Of a stretch of 64,000 nt of DNA, positions 34,758-43,507 are shown piece by piece (position 1 is the stretch's first letter; each line of letters begins with the position of its first letter). The position numbers and the translations under genes were made by a program. This DNA is from Bacteroidales bacterium. GTDB lineage: Bacteria; Bacteroidota; Bacteroidia; Bacteroidales; UBA932. The stretch lies in the NCBI GenBank assembly GCA_017549505.1, contig JAFYUS010000043.1, forward strand, positions 1 through 64,000. The letters run 5' to 3'. The notes beneath the pieces are model-generated. The model was given only the letters and a program-made list of their open reading frames with translations. It was not told where the DNA came from and did no database searches.

Positions 34758-35378
34758 CTAAAAAATAATAGCCGAAACAACTAGAATTCCGGTGGGTATC
34801 ATTTCGAGGGCGCAAAGGTACAAAAAACCTGCGAATACCGAGCAAGAAGTAGAAAAAATTTGTGTTTTCCTTAAGAGAAACAGAAGATACATGAACGCTG
34901 ATACCCAAAGCATTGCATCCCTCGATACAGCGTCCTGCACGTCTGCAAGGCCGAAAATGCCTCCCATTGCAAGAAGCAGCAAAGTATATACAATGAAGAA
35001 ACTACGGGACGCCTTATCGGCAGCCACATAGGTCTTCTTCGGCAGTTTCTGCGGACGGAAAAGCCAGGTCATCATGAAGCGGAGCAAGAGATATGATGCA
35101 AAGACAGCGAAATACACTCCCAACACGGAATCATCCGCCATTTCTTCAATGAAACCCGGAGAATAAAGCCTGTATCGGAAAGATACAAGGCAGAATGGAA
35201 TGATCATTGCAAGCGCCAGGGCGTCCCTGTCGAGGCTGAGCTTGACGCTCGCCTCAAGATTCAGGCTTTCCTTTCCTCTGATCATGCACGCCATCAGAGA
35301 CGGCATTATGTTGACCAGCCGCCTCAGAAGAAGCAGCACGATCAGAAATGAAAACAATACCAGCAGTTTGAACAGCAT
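34758..35378 (-). CDS. DUF4271 membrane protein
   Basis: A 206-residue protein with about six to seven membrane helices; the C-terminal part (CSVFAGFLYLCALEMIPTGIL) fits the DUF4271 family of Bacteroidota. No function is known. It sits between the SUI1-like and hemD-like genes, with gaps of 1 and 6 bp. Confidence 0.85.
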   Translation of the reverse strand: MLFKLLVLFSFLIVLLLLRRLVNIMPSLMACMIRGKESLNLEASVKLSLDRDALALAMIIPFCLVSFRYRLYSPGFIEEMADDSVLGVYFAVFASYLLLRFMMTWLFRPQKLPKKTYVAADKASRSFFIVYTLLLLAMGGIFGLADVQDAVSRDAMLWVSAFMYLLFLLRKTQIFSTSCSVFAGFLYLCALEMIPTGILVVSAIIF

Positions 35379-35379
35379 G

Positions 35380-35724
35380 TCAATTTCCTCTTTTTGCCCT
35401 GTAACCCATGTCCTTGAGCAGGGCTACAACCCTATCTCTGAAATCGCCCTGGATGGTGATTTCTCCGTCCTTGGCACTGCCTCCGACTCCGCACTTCACC
35501 TTAAGCGTGCGGCCAAGCTCCGCAAGGTCATCGGATGTACCGACAAACCCGGTCACGAGGGTAACCTGCTTTCCGCCCCTGCCCTTTCTGTCAATGGATA
35601 CTATAAGGTTCTGTCTGGAGGGTTCCAGAGTCTGAGGTTCTTCCTCCGACTCTTCTTCATAATTAAAGTCAGGATTTGTCGAAAAAACCACTCCGAGACG
35701 TTTCTTCCAATCGTTATCTGCCAT
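35380..35724 (-). CDS. SUI1/eIF1-like translation factor
   Basis: A 114-residue protein with a short acidic N-terminus (NYEEESEEEPQTLEP) and the SUI1 fold: LIVSIDRKGRGGKQVTLVTG, then LKVKCGVGGSAKDGEITIQG and VVALLKDMGY. It is the bacterial YciH type. I use the ATG at 35724: it begins MADNDWKKRLG, and a -7 box lies 18 bp upstream; a longer frame (35793) would span that promoter. It heads the operon to yidD. Confidence 0.92.
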   Translation of the reverse strand: MADNDWKKRLGVVFSTNPDFNYEEESEEEPQTLEPSRQNLIVSIDRKGRGGKQVTLVTGFVGTSDDLAELGRTLKVKCGVGGSAKDGEITIQGDFRDRVVALLKDMGYRAKRGN

Positions 35725-35741
35725 CTGTAAAAATGTTTTTG

Positions 35742-35749
35742 CAAATATA
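35742..35749 (-). promoter_or_regulatory. -7 promoter box for the SUI1-yidD operon
   Basis: The minus strand reads TATATTTG. It predicts a leader of about 12 nt to the ATG at 35724. It is back to back with the plus box at 35763, 13 bp away. Confidence 0.6.
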
Positions 35750-35762
35750 GCGATAATAGTCG

Positions 35763-35770
35763 TATATTTG
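35763..35770 (+). promoter_or_regulatory. -7 promoter box for the DUF2723 gene
   Basis: TATATTTG on the plus strand. A TTTG at 35738-35741, 21 bp upstream, may be its -33 element and abuts the opposite -7 box. The leader to the ATG at 35835 is about 60 nt. Confidence 0.55.
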
Positions 35771-35834
35771 TCAGTTTTGACAGAGATCCTCATATCGGAT
35801 CTTCGTGATATATAAAGGAAACAGCATTATAGAA

Positions 35835-38800
35835 ATGAACAATAAGAAATTCACATTCTGGAACAGGCTGACGGCAGTAATCGTCTTCGCGATATCCGCC
35901 ATCACCTACCTCCTTACCATCGAACCGACCGCATCATTCTGGGACTGCGGAGAATTCATCGCATCATCATACAAGCTTGAAGTGGGACACCCGCCGGGAA
36001 ACCCCGTATTCCAGCTTTTCGCAAGATTCTTCACGATGTTCACTGACAACATGCATGCAGCAGTCGCAGTCAATGCCATGAGCGCGATATGCTCGGCATT
36101 GACCGTATTCTTCCTTTACCTGACCATCGTATTCCTCGCCAGAAGGATCATCAAGCCGTCTGAAGACGGCTCATATGCGACCGGCAGGGCCGTCGCGATC
36201 TTCGGAGCGGGAGCGGTCGGAGCTCTCGCATACACATTCAGCGACACATTCTGGTTCTCGGCCGTGGAGGGAGAGGTATACGCAATGTCATCCCTGGTGA
36301 CCGCACTTGTATTCTGGGCCATGACCAAATGGTACGAGCAGGCAGATACCCCATATGCGAACAGATGGATCGTACTCATATCGTTCATCATGGGCCTGTC
36401 CATCGGAATCCACCTTCTGAACCTTCTTGCAATCCCGGCCCTCGTCTTCATGTTCTATTACAAGAAGCGCGAAGACGGACACTACACATTCAAGGAATAC
36501 ATCAAGATATTCGCTGTTTCCGTAGTGATCCTGGCAATCATCCTTTTCGGAATCATACCTTATCTTCCTAAGATAGCCGCATACTTCGACCTGTTCTTCG
36601 TAAACAGACTCGGCATGGCATTCAACAGCGGTGCAGTATTCTTCATGTTCGCTCTCCTTGGACTGTGCTTCTGGGGACTTTTCAGGACAATGAAGAACCA
36701 GCAGGTCTTCGCCAACACAGTACTTCTCTGCTTCACGATGATCGTGATCGGCTTCTCGCTGTTCTCGATTGTGGTCATCCGTTCGGCAGCGAAGACCCCG
36801 ACGAACGAGTACCAGCCGGACAATCCGTTCACTCTGGTAAGATATCTCGGACGCGAACAGTACGGTAGCAATCCTCTCATTTACGGAGAATACTTCGATG
36901 CTCCATACGAAATCGAGACAACAGAATACTGGGCTCCTCTCGGTGACAAGTACATAAAGACCGAAGGACCCGGAAAGATCACATACAAGTCTGAAGGCAA
37001 GATGCTATTCCCAAGAATGTGGAGCGGCACCGACCCCCGTCATATCGCTTTCTATCAGGCATATATAGGCAAGAACGGCAAGACGGTCCGTGGAGCGGAG
37101 CACAAGAAGCCTACATTCCTCCAGAACCTGGTATTCTTCTTCGACTACCAGATGAACTGGATGTACTGGAGATATTTCATGTGGAATTTCGCAGGACGAC
37201 AGAACGACATCCACAGCCCTAGCCCGGGCGACAAGTTCACAGGAAACTGGGAAAGCGGTATTCCGCTTATCGACGGAATGTTGCTCGGAGACCAGTCCGA
37301 TGCACCGGGATATCTAAAGGACAACAAGGGAAAGAACCATTATTACATGCTTCCTCTCCTTCTGGGAATCCTCGGAATCTTCTTCCAGTTCTCCAAAGAC
37401 GGCAGAGGATGCTGGCTGACCTTCCTCATGTTCTTCATGACAGGTATCGCCATCGTGATATACCTCAACCAGCCGCCTCTCCAGGTACGTGAGCGTGACT
37501 ATGCATATGCCGGTTCGTTCTATTCATTCTGCATATGGATCGGACTAGGAGTAACCGCCCTGTACTCATGGATATCCGACAAGCTGAGAGGCCGCAGCGG
37601 CAGTGATACTGCCGTAGCTGCGGCAGTCACGGTACTCGCTCTCGGAGTACCGGCGCTCATGGCAGCCGAGAACTGGGATGACCATGACAGAAGCAACAGG
37701 TATACAGCTGTGGAGATGGCAAAGAACTACCTGAATTCGGTAGGAGAAAACGGTATCCTCGTGACACACGGAGACAACGACACCTTCCCTCTCTGGTATG
37801 CCCAGGAGGTAGAGAACGTAAGGACTGATGTGCGTATCGCAAACACCTCCCTCCTCGGTACGGACTGGCACATCGACCAGATGAAGTGGGCGATGAACGA
37901 GTCGGCTCCGCTGGATCTCTCGGTGAAGCCGGAACAATATCTTTACGGAACGAACGAATTCGTATATATATATGACACGCGCGACACAGTACTTCCGCTT
38001 GCGGATGTGATGCGTGTATTCAGACATCCGGATGCCAAGATTCCACTTTCAAGCGGAAAGATGGTTGACTACATAGTCTCAAGAAGATTCAGCATCCCTG
38101 TAAACAAGGAGAACGTGCTGAAGTACGGTATCCTTGACGAGAAGTATGCGGACCTCATACCTGAGCAGATAACCCTTACAATACCTAAGGACAAGGACTA
38201 TCTGACCAAGCCTGAGCTCTTCATGCTCGACCTTCTTTCCAACTATCAGTGGGACCGCCCTATCAGCCTCCTGAGCATGGGCGGAGACATCAACGTCGGA
38301 ATCAAGGAATATCTTCAGTATGACGGATTCTCGTACAGGTTCGTTCCTGTCAAGAACAGGATGAAGAGCACAGACATCGGATTTGCTGATGCCGAAGACC
38401 TGTATCACAAGATAAAGAATGTATACTCATGGGATGCCCTCAAGAGGACTGACTACTTCGTGGACTACCAGCACTACTACACATTCTGCGGCGTTCTTTC
38501 TCAGCGAGGCTTCTTCGTCAATGCAGCTAAGGAAATGCTCAAGATCGGCGACACTGAAAGAGCCATCGAACTCCTCGACATGTGCCAGGAATGTGTGCCG
38601 GAAGAGAACTTCCCGCTTGACATGACTTATCTCGGATTCTCTAACGAGTATATGGTCATCGACATGATCGAGACCTATTACGATGCAGGCGCGGGCGAAA
38701 AGGCTCTCGACCTTGCAGGCAGATTCATCGACGAGATATTCGTATCGACTGAATTCTTCCTCAACTGGTATGACCTTGCCAAGGATGAATTTGAGAGTTG

Positions 38801-38909
38801 TTACAACTGTATCTCATATGTAGCGGAACTTACAGACCACTACGGAGACACAGGATTCGCTGATGAGATCCGGAACAGGTTCAACTCTCTGCTTGACATC
38901 GAAGAATAA
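35835..38909 (+). CDS. DUF2723 membrane protein, GT-C glycosyltransferase-like
   Basis: A 1024-residue protein. The N-terminal half has about ten membrane helices with the DUF2723 signature TIEPTASFWDCGEFIASSYK and LEVGHPPGNPVFQL; Asp/Glu in the first outer loop (FWDCGEF) match the catalytic pattern of GT-C O-mannosyltransferases. A second set of helices lies near residues 530-620, and the C-terminal 400 residues are soluble, with a helical repeat end. The family is proposed to glycosylate exported proteins using a lipid donor. An in-frame ATG at 35805 is less likely. Confidence 0.88.
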   Translation: MNNKKFTFWNRLTAVIVFAISAITYLLTIEPTASFWDCGEFIASSYKLEVGHPPGNPVFQLFARFFTMFTDNMHAAVAVNAMSAICSALTVFFLYLTIVFLARRIIKPSEDGSYATGRAVAIFGAGAVGALAYTFSDTFWFSAVEGEVYAMSSLVTALVFWAMTKWYEQADTPYANRWIVLISFIMGLSIGIHLLNLLAIPALVFMFYYKKREDGHYTFKEYIKIFAVSVVILAIILFGIIPYLPKIAAYFDLFFVNRLGMAFNSGAVFFMFALLGLCFWGLFRTMKNQQVFANTVLLCFTMIVIGFSLFSIVVIRSAAKTPTNEYQPDNPFTLVRYLGREQYGSNPLIYGEYFDAPYEIETTEYWAPLGDKYIKTEGPGKITYKSEGKMLFPRMWSGTDPRHIAFYQAYIGKNGKTVRGAEHKKPTFLQNLVFFFDYQMNWMYWRYFMWNFAGRQNDIHSPSPGDKFTGNWESGIPLIDGMLLGDQSDAPGYLKDNKGKNHYYMLPLLLGILGIFFQFSKDGRGCWLTFLMFFMTGIAIVIYLNQPPLQVRERDYAYAGSFYSFCIWIGLGVTALYSWISDKLRGRSGSDTAVAAAVTVLALGVPALMAAENWDDHDRSNRYTAVEMAKNYLNSVGENGILVTHGDNDTFPLWYAQEVENVRTDVRIANTSLLGTDWHIDQMKWAMNESAPLDLSVKPEQYLYGTNEFVYIYDTRDTVLPLADVMRVFRHPDAKIPLSSGKMVDYIVSRRFSIPVNKENVLKYGILDEKYADLIPEQITLTIPKDKDYLTKPELFMLDLLSNYQWDRPISLLSMGGDINVGIKEYLQYDGFSYRFVPVKNRMKSTDIGFADAEDLYHKIKNVYSWDALKRTDYFVDYQHYYTFCGVLSQRGFFVNAAKEMLKIGDTERAIELLDMCQECVPEENFPLDMTYLGFSNEYMVIDMIETYYDAGAGEKALDLAGRFIDEIFVSTEFFLNWYDLAKDEFESCYNCISYVAELTDHYGDTGFADEIRNRFNSLLDIEE

Positions 38910-38934
38910 GCTTTTTCAGCAAAAAGGCATTTAA

Positions 38935-38983
38935 ACAACGCCAGAGGGATAAAACAACGACTAAAACAACGGAGCAGACAACG
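38935..38983. repeat. ACAACG direct repeats
   Basis: ACAACG occurs at 38935, 38954, 38966 and 38978; the last three are 12 bp apart. They lie in the 240-bp gene-free gap after the DUF2723 gene. They look iteron-like, but the role is unknown. Confidence 0.4.
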
Positions 38984-39040
38984 ACAAAGACGAAAAAGAG
39001 GACGATCTTTGCATCGGTTAAGAATCTTATTCGTCTCTTT

Positions 39041-39090
39041 CTGCACTCCTGGATTTTTCAAAAATGTGTGCAATTCCTCCAGGAATGCAG
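39041..39090. repeat. inverted repeat between the DUF2723 gene and lepA
   Basis: Arms 39041-39052 and 39079-39090 match at 11 of 12 bases, with an inner ATTTTT/AAAAAT hairpin. The right arm ends ATGCAG followed by AGGACA, similar to hairpin repeats A-C near the RAYT gene, so it may be a diverged relative. Confidence 0.5.
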
Positions 39091-39096
39091 AGGACA

Positions 39097-39130
39097 TAAA
39101 AAAGGGAAGCCGCGACGGTTTCCCTTTTTC
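39097..39130 (-). terminator. lepA terminator (bidirectional)
   Basis: A strong stem with GGGAA/TTCCC core and GC-rich top has A runs on the left and T runs on the right, so it works in both directions. It lies 20 bp after the lepA stop and may also end the DUF2723 transcript. Confidence 0.85.
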
Positions 39131-39149
39131 TTTTTTATGGAATTTCTGA

Positions 39150-40940
39150 TTAATCCAGTTTAAGCACTGCCATGAAGGCACTCTGCGGGACTTCCACTGT
39201 TCCGATCTGGCGCATCCTCTTCTTACCCTGCTTCTGCTTCTCGAGGAGCTTTCTCTTACGGGAGATGTCACCTCCGTAACACTTCGCAGTCACATCCTTT
39301 CTCACAGCCTTCACTGTCTCTCTTGCGATGATCTTTGCGCCGACTGCCGCCTGGATCGCGATATCGAACTGCTGTCTAGGGATAAGTTCCTTCAGCTTCT
39401 CGCACATCTTGCGTCCGAAATCATATGCATGGTCAGCATGGATAAGGGTCGAAAGAGCATCGGCAGGGTCTCCGTTGAGAAGGATATCAAGCTTGACAAG
39501 CTTGGCCTCCTTGAAACCTACGACATGGTAGTCGAACGATGCATATCCTTTTGAAATCGACTTAAGCTTATCATAGAAGTCGAACACGATTTCAGAAAGC
39601 GGCATCTCGTAGGTAAGTTCAAGACGGTCTGAAGTAAGATAGTGCTGGTTGATGAGCACTCCCCTCTTGTCCAGACAGAGCTTCATGATAGGTCCATAGT
39701 AGTCAGACCTTGAAATCACCTGAGCCCTGATGTATGGCTCTTCAATCCTGTCGATGAGCGTTGCAGCAGGAAGTCCTGACGGATTATGAACATCAAGACA
39801 TTCTCCCTGTGTCGTATATACCTTATATGATACATTCGGAACCGTTGTGATCACATCCATGTTGAATTCCCTGAAGAGACGTTCCTGAACGATCTCAAGG
39901 TGGAGAAGGCCGAGGAATCCGCAGCGGAATCCGAATCCGAGGGCAAGAGATGACTCCGGTTCGAAGACAAGGGATGCGTCATTGAGCTGGAACTTCTCAA
40001 GCGAAGCACGAAGTTCCTCATACTGGTCCGTCTCGACAGGATACATACCTGCGAAGACCATAGGCTTGACCTCTTCAAATCCTTCGATGGCTTCGGTACA
40101 TGCATTAGGACCCACATGGGTGATGGTATCTCCTACCTTTACCTCAACTGCTGTCTTGATTCCGGATATGATGTATCCTACGCTTCCGCACGGGATTTCC
40201 TTGCGCGGATGCATCTTCATCTTGAGGACACCGATCTCATCAGCGACATATTCCTTTCCTGTGCTGACGAACTTGACCTTATCGCCTGGCTTTATCGAGC
40301 CGTTGACAACCTTGAAGTATGCGATGATACCTCTGAAAGAGTTGAAGACCGAGTCAAAGATAAGGGCCTGAAGCGGAGCATCAGGGTCTCCGGTAGGAGC
40401 CGGAATCCTCTCCACGATGGCATCCAGCACCTCCTTCACTCCCTGTCCGGTCTTTCCTGACGCAAGGAGGATCTCTTCCGGCTTGCAGCCGAGGAGATCG
40501 ACAACCTGGTCGGTAACGACGTCTACCATAGCAGACTCCACATCAATCTTGTTCAGGACAGGAATGATCTCAAGGTCATGCTCGATGGCAAGGTAGAGAT
40601 TGGATATGGTCTGGGCCTGGATACCTTGGGTCGCATCTACGATCAGGATCGCGCCCTCGCATGAGGCGATGGCACGTGAGACTTCGTATGAGAAGTCGAC
40701 GTGGCCCGGAGTGTCGATGAGATTGAGTGTATATGTTTCTCCGTTGTGCACATAATCCATCTGGATCGCGTGGCTCTTGATCGTGATGCCCTTCTCCTTC
40801 TCAAGGTCCATTGAATCAAGGACCTGATTTTCCATGTCACGCGCTGTAAGGGTATTCGTTATTTCCAGCATCCTGTCGGCCAGTGTACTCTTGCCGTGGT
40901 CGATATGTGCAATGATGCAAAAGTTTCTTGTATGTTTCAT
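39150..40940 (-). CDS. lepA: elongation factor 4
   Basis: A 596-residue translational GTPase, normal length. G motifs are [14 protein letters not shown] (G1), [14 protein letters not shown] (G3) and NKID (G4). Domains II, III and V are intact, and the C-terminal LepA domain ends [20 protein letters not shown]. It moves tRNAs back on stalled ribosomes. It is a single gene. Confidence 0.98.
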   Translation of the reverse strand: MKHTRNFCIIAHIDHGKSTLADRMLEITNTLTARDMENQVLDSMDLEKEKGITIKSHAIQMDYVHNGETYTLNLIDTPGHVDFSYEVSRAIASCEGAILIVDATQGIQAQTISNLYLAIEHDLEIIPVLNKIDVESAMVDVVTDQVVDLLGCKPEEILLASGKTGQGVKEVLDAIVERIPAPTGDPDAPLQALIFDSVFNSFRGIIAYFKVVNGSIKPGDKVKFVSTGKEYVADEIGVLKMKMHPRKEIPCGSVGYIISGIKTAVEVKVGDTITHVGPNACTEAIEGFEEVKPMVFAGMYPVETDQYEELRASLEKFQLNDASLVFEPESSLALGFGFRCGFLGLLHLEIVQERLFREFNMDVITTVPNVSYKVYTTQGECLDVHNPSGLPAATLIDRIEEPYIRAQVISRSDYYGPIMKLCLDKRGVLINQHYLTSDRLELTYEMPLSEIVFDFYDKLKSISKGYASFDYHVVGFKEAKLVKLDILLNGDPADALSTLIHADHAYDFGRKMCEKLKELIPRQQFDIAIQAAVGAKIIARETVKAVRKDVTAKCYGGDISRKRKLLEKQKQGKKRMRQIGTVEVPQSAFMAVLKLD

Positions 40941-40959
40941 CGTCTGTATATAATCGGTG

Positions 40960-40967
40960 CAAAGATA
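40960..40967 (-). promoter_or_regulatory. -7 promoter box for lepA
   Basis: The minus strand reads TATCTTTG, 20 bp before the lepA ATG. Confidence 0.6.
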
Positions 40968-40989
40968 ATAAATATAGAAAAAAATTCGC

Positions 40990-40997
40990 TAATTTTG
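40990..40997 (+). promoter_or_regulatory. -7 promoter box for the ECF sigma operon
   Basis: TAATTTTG lies 37 bp before the GTG start. It is back to back with the lepA box, 22 bp apart. Confidence 0.45.
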
Positions 40998-41033
40998 TTT
41001 AATCCATCCCCTTATAAAGGTGTCTAAAAACAC

Positions 41034-41579
41034 GTGACTGACAATGACATCATACGACTTTTCTCCGACGGACGGCAGGAGGAGGCTTTCAACGGCATCG
41101 TAAATGCCTATACTGAAAGGCTCTACTGGCATGTACGCAGATTCCTGTGCAGTCACGAAGACACCAATGACCTTCTTCAGGACATATTCATCAAGATCTG
41201 GACCGCGCTTCCGACATTCCGCGGAGACGCAAAACTATACACCTGGCTTTACAGGATAGCTACGAACGAAGTACTCAACCACCTGCGCAAGCAGAAGTTC
41301 AAGGCCCTGGTTTCCTTCGAATCTTCATATGCGGTCCTTGAGAAGATGATTGACGATGATGTCCATTTCAACGGCAACCAGCTGCAGAGGGAACTTCACA
41401 AGGCAATCCAGAGACTTCCCGAAAAGCAGAGGATAGTATTCAACCTGAGGTATTTCGATGAGATGAAATACGAAGACATAGCCGAAATCACAGGAACATC
41501 GGTCGGAGCGCTCAAGGCATCATACCACCATGCTTACGGCAAGGTCAAGGAAGACATGCAGAAAGTAATTGAAACATAA
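41034..41579 (+). CDS. ECF RNA polymerase sigma factor
   Basis: A 181-residue sigma-70 family factor with only regions 2 and 4. Region 2 has the core-binding helix DTNDLLQDIFIKIWTALPTF and the -10 helix YTWLYRIATNEVLNHLRKQK; region 4 is RLPEKQRIVFNLRYFDEMKY, then the DNA-binding helix TGTSVGALKASYHHAYGKVK. It starts with GTG, within a small GTGT...ACAC hairpin and without a visible Shine-Dalgarno sequence. It is followed by a single-pass membrane protein and a CpxP-like periplasmic protein, which suggests envelope-stress control. Confidence 0.93.
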   Translation: MTDNDIIRLFSDGRQEEAFNGIVNAYTERLYWHVRRFLCSHEDTNDLLQDIFIKIWTALPTFRGDAKLYTWLYRIATNEVLNHLRKQKFKALVSFESSYAVLEKMIDDDVHFNGNQLQRELHKAIQRLPEKQRIVFNLRYFDEMKYEDIAEITGTSVGALKASYHHAYGKVKEDMQKVIET

Positions 41580-41617
41580 AGAATAAACCTTTTAAGAATA
41601 TAAGTGTCTAATAAGCG

Positions 41618-42013
41618 ATGAAAATGGGAAATGACATATTGAAAGACTGTCCTGAACTCAGGCAGACGCCGTTTACGGTCCCTGAAGGGTACTTTGATTC
41701 CTTCAAGGCTGCGAACGCCGTACCTGTTGCGAGGAAGCTCAGTCTATGGAACAGGGTCGCGCCTTACGCCGCCGTTGCGGCAGTATTCGTGTTCATGGTA
41801 GCGGCCGGCACATTCATTCTTGAACAGTCCGTGCCACAGTACCCTATGACCGAAGAAGACTATGTTATGTTCTCCGACAACATGATGAACACCATAGCAT
41901 ACGAGATGGAATACGGCACACAGCTGGCGGAAGCGGAAGTCAGCGATGAGGATATCATCAATTACCTCATCTACACCGGGGTCTCAGCGGAACATATCGA
42001 ATTATCAAAATAA
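41618..42013 (+). CDS. single-pass membrane protein of the sigma operon, possible anti-sigma factor
   Basis: A 131-residue protein with an N-terminal cytoplasmic part (FTVPEGYFDSFKA), one membrane helix (about residues 50-68, AVAAVFVFMVAAGTFIL) and an acidic outer domain. I do not see a zinc-binding anti-sigma motif. The place right after the sigma gene and the FTVPEGYF motif seen in other Bacteroidota sigma operons make an anti-sigma role likely but not shown. Confidence 0.75.
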   Translation: MKMGNDILKDCPELRQTPFTVPEGYFDSFKAANAVPVARKLSLWNRVAPYAAVAAVFVFMVAAGTFILEQSVPQYPMTEEDYVMFSDNMMNTIAYEMEYGTQLAEAEVSDEDIINYLIYTGVSAEHIELSK

Positions 42014-42023
42014 ACATCAAGCC

Positions 42024-42512
42024 ATGAAAAACAGATTATTTTCAACAATAGCAGCTATTTTCGTCATGGCATCATTTGCCGGCGGAAACGCATTTGCGCA
42101 GCCTGGCCCTCAGGAAGACTGGAAGGAGAAGATGCAGAGCGTAAAGATCGCATTCCTCACCACCGAGATCGGTCTCACACCTACCGAAGCCCAGGACTTC
42201 TGGCCGATATACAACTCAGTAAGCGAAGAGCTTGACAAGGCGATGCGCAGCACATTCTCCTCATACATGGAACTGGAGAAGGCAATAAACGAAAACAAGT
42301 CTGACAAGGAAGTGAGCAGATGCCTTGAAAGATATCTTGACGCGCTGTCAAGTCAGGACGAGATCCGAAGCGATTCCGTAGAGAAATACAGAAAGATCCT
42401 CCCGGACAGAAAGGTCGCAAAGATATTCGTGGCTGAAGAAAAATTCAGAAGACAGCATATCAGGATGCTGCAACACGGACACAGGCCGCCACAGGGTCAG
42501 GCGAACAAATAG
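42024..42512 (+). CDS. periplasmic CpxP/Spy-like protein
   Basis: A 162-residue exported helical protein. The signal peptide is MKNRLFSTIAAIFVMASFAGGNAFAQ. The motif IGLTPTEAQDFWPIYNSVSE resembles the LTxxQ block of CpxP/Spy proteins; the rest is charged amphipathic helix. It is likely the periplasmic stress sensor or chaperone of the sigma operon. Its last 16 bp overlap the end of trmN6 on the other strand. Confidence 0.83.
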   Translation: MKNRLFSTIAAIFVMASFAGGNAFAQPGPQEDWKEKMQSVKIAFLTTEIGLTPTEAQDFWPIYNSVSEELDKAMRSTFSSYMELEKAINENKSDKEVSRCLERYLDALSSQDEIRSDSVEKYRKILPDRKVAKIFVAEEKFRRQHIRMLQHGHRPPQGQANK

Positions 42513-43396
42513 AAATCTCGCATGAGGGAAAGATACTCTTCAGTATACTTTCCCTCATTCTGTATTGTAAGGACAGTATCTTCCGGGGTATCTATACGCG
42601 TCCTGGAAAACTCGGCGATTATCCTGGACGGCTCTTTTCTCGGCACGGTCCTCACACGTACGATACGGAAAAGATGAAGTCCGTTCATGCGGGCGTGGCG
42701 GCAGAGTGCTGCTTCCGTTTCTGCAGGCAACACGAAAGCTACACGGCCGTTATCGGTAAGACTTTGCGATGCAAAGTCAAGTATCTCTCTGTAAGACAGC
42801 CCTGTAGATGTATGGCGGGCATTGTTTCGTCTCTCCTCCGGGGCATTCAATGAATCTTCGAAGTAAGGAGGATTGGAGAATATCAGGTCGTATTTCCGGT
42901 CGCTGGCAAAATCATCCAATGAAGTATGATATGCATGAAGGACTTCCGACCATGGAGAATTCCTGAAGTTTGCCTCAGCCTCTTCTGCGGATGCTTCGTC
43001 TATGTCGATTGCATGAATTGTGATCTGAACGGCATCATCATGCACGGTCCGGCAGCCCGTCTGCCCGGCTTCGCAGGAACGTAGGGAAATGCTTCGCTCG
43101 GACAGACGGTCTGCCGGACCTTCGGACTCAGAAGAGTCCATTGTGGCATCTGCCATGCGGACCGCTCCGCAGAAAACAGGGTAGATGCTACGCTTGTCCG
43201 CATAGCAGATACCACATTGCGAGAAGCGCTGGGCGGCCATCAGGGCGATGGTGCCGGTGCCGGTGCCTATATCAAGGAGAGTGCGGTCTGTGGGAAGTAT
43301 GGTCATCAGGGCGCCCAGAAGGACACCGTCGGTGTTCACCTTCATGGCACTGCGCTCATTCACCACCTCAAATCTCTTGAACTTGAAAACTCCCAT
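42497..43396 (-). CDS. trmN6: tRNA1(Val) (adenine-37-N6)-methyltransferase with a palindromic in-frame insertion
   Basis: A 299-residue enzyme of the TrmN6 (YfiC) family, which normally has about 240 residues. Motif I, LLDIGTGTGTIALMAAQRF, is at about residues 40-58; motif IV, IFSNPPYFEDSL, is at about 172-183. Between motif I and the acidic strand HAIDIDEASAEEA lie about 60 extra residues (58-120), rich in Ser, Cys, Arg and Asp and unlike the family. They are coded by two tandem palindromic elements (43046-43216). The frame stays open, so the protein may still work. I use the ATG at 43396; an in-frame GTG lies at 43411. Confidence 0.88.
   Translation of the reverse strand: MGVFKFKRFEVVNERSAMKVNTDGVLLGALMTILPTDRTLLDIGTGTGTIALMAAQRFSQCGICYADKRSIYPVFCGAVRMADATMDSSESEGPADRLSERSISLRSCEAGQTGCRTVHDDAVQITIHAIDIDEASAEEAEANFRNSPWSEVLHAYHTSLDDFASDRKYDLIFSNPPYFEDSLNAPEERRNNARHTSTGLSYREILDFASQSLTDNGRVAFVLPAETEAALCRHARMNGLHLFRIVRVRTVPRKEPSRIIAEFSRTRIDTPEDTVLTIQNEGKYTEEYLSLMRDFYLFA
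43046..43120. repeat. 75-bp palindromic element P1 inside trmN6
   Basis: Arms 43046-43068 and 43098-43120 match as inverted repeats at 20 of 23 bases around a 29-base loop. The loop resembles that of P2, sharing CGCAG, AGGG, ATGCT and CGCT in order. The element is GC-rich. A small perfect hairpin, GGACTC-AGAA-GAGTCC, follows at 43124-43139. Confidence 0.8.
43142..43216. repeat. 75-bp palindromic element P2 inside trmN6
   Basis: Arms 43142-43162 and 43196-43216 match at 19 of 21 bases around a 33-base loop. It has the same length and loop sequence pattern as P1, but different arm sequences that still pair with each other, as expected if pairing itself is kept. Start points of P1 and P2 differ by 96 bp, a whole number of codons. 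Confidence 0.78.
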
Positions 43397-43507
43397 ATTT
43401 CCACAAAACACCTATTACTCTGATACACAATATATTAAGCACATAAAGGTCGGTAAAAATCACGACCTTAAGATAAGGAAATTATTAATATACAGACAGT
43501 TACGTGA

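Noticed and set aside
41946-42023. A longer N-terminus for the CpxP-like protein
   Set aside because: It overlaps the end of the preceding gene in another frame and comes before a clear signal peptide that starts at 42024.
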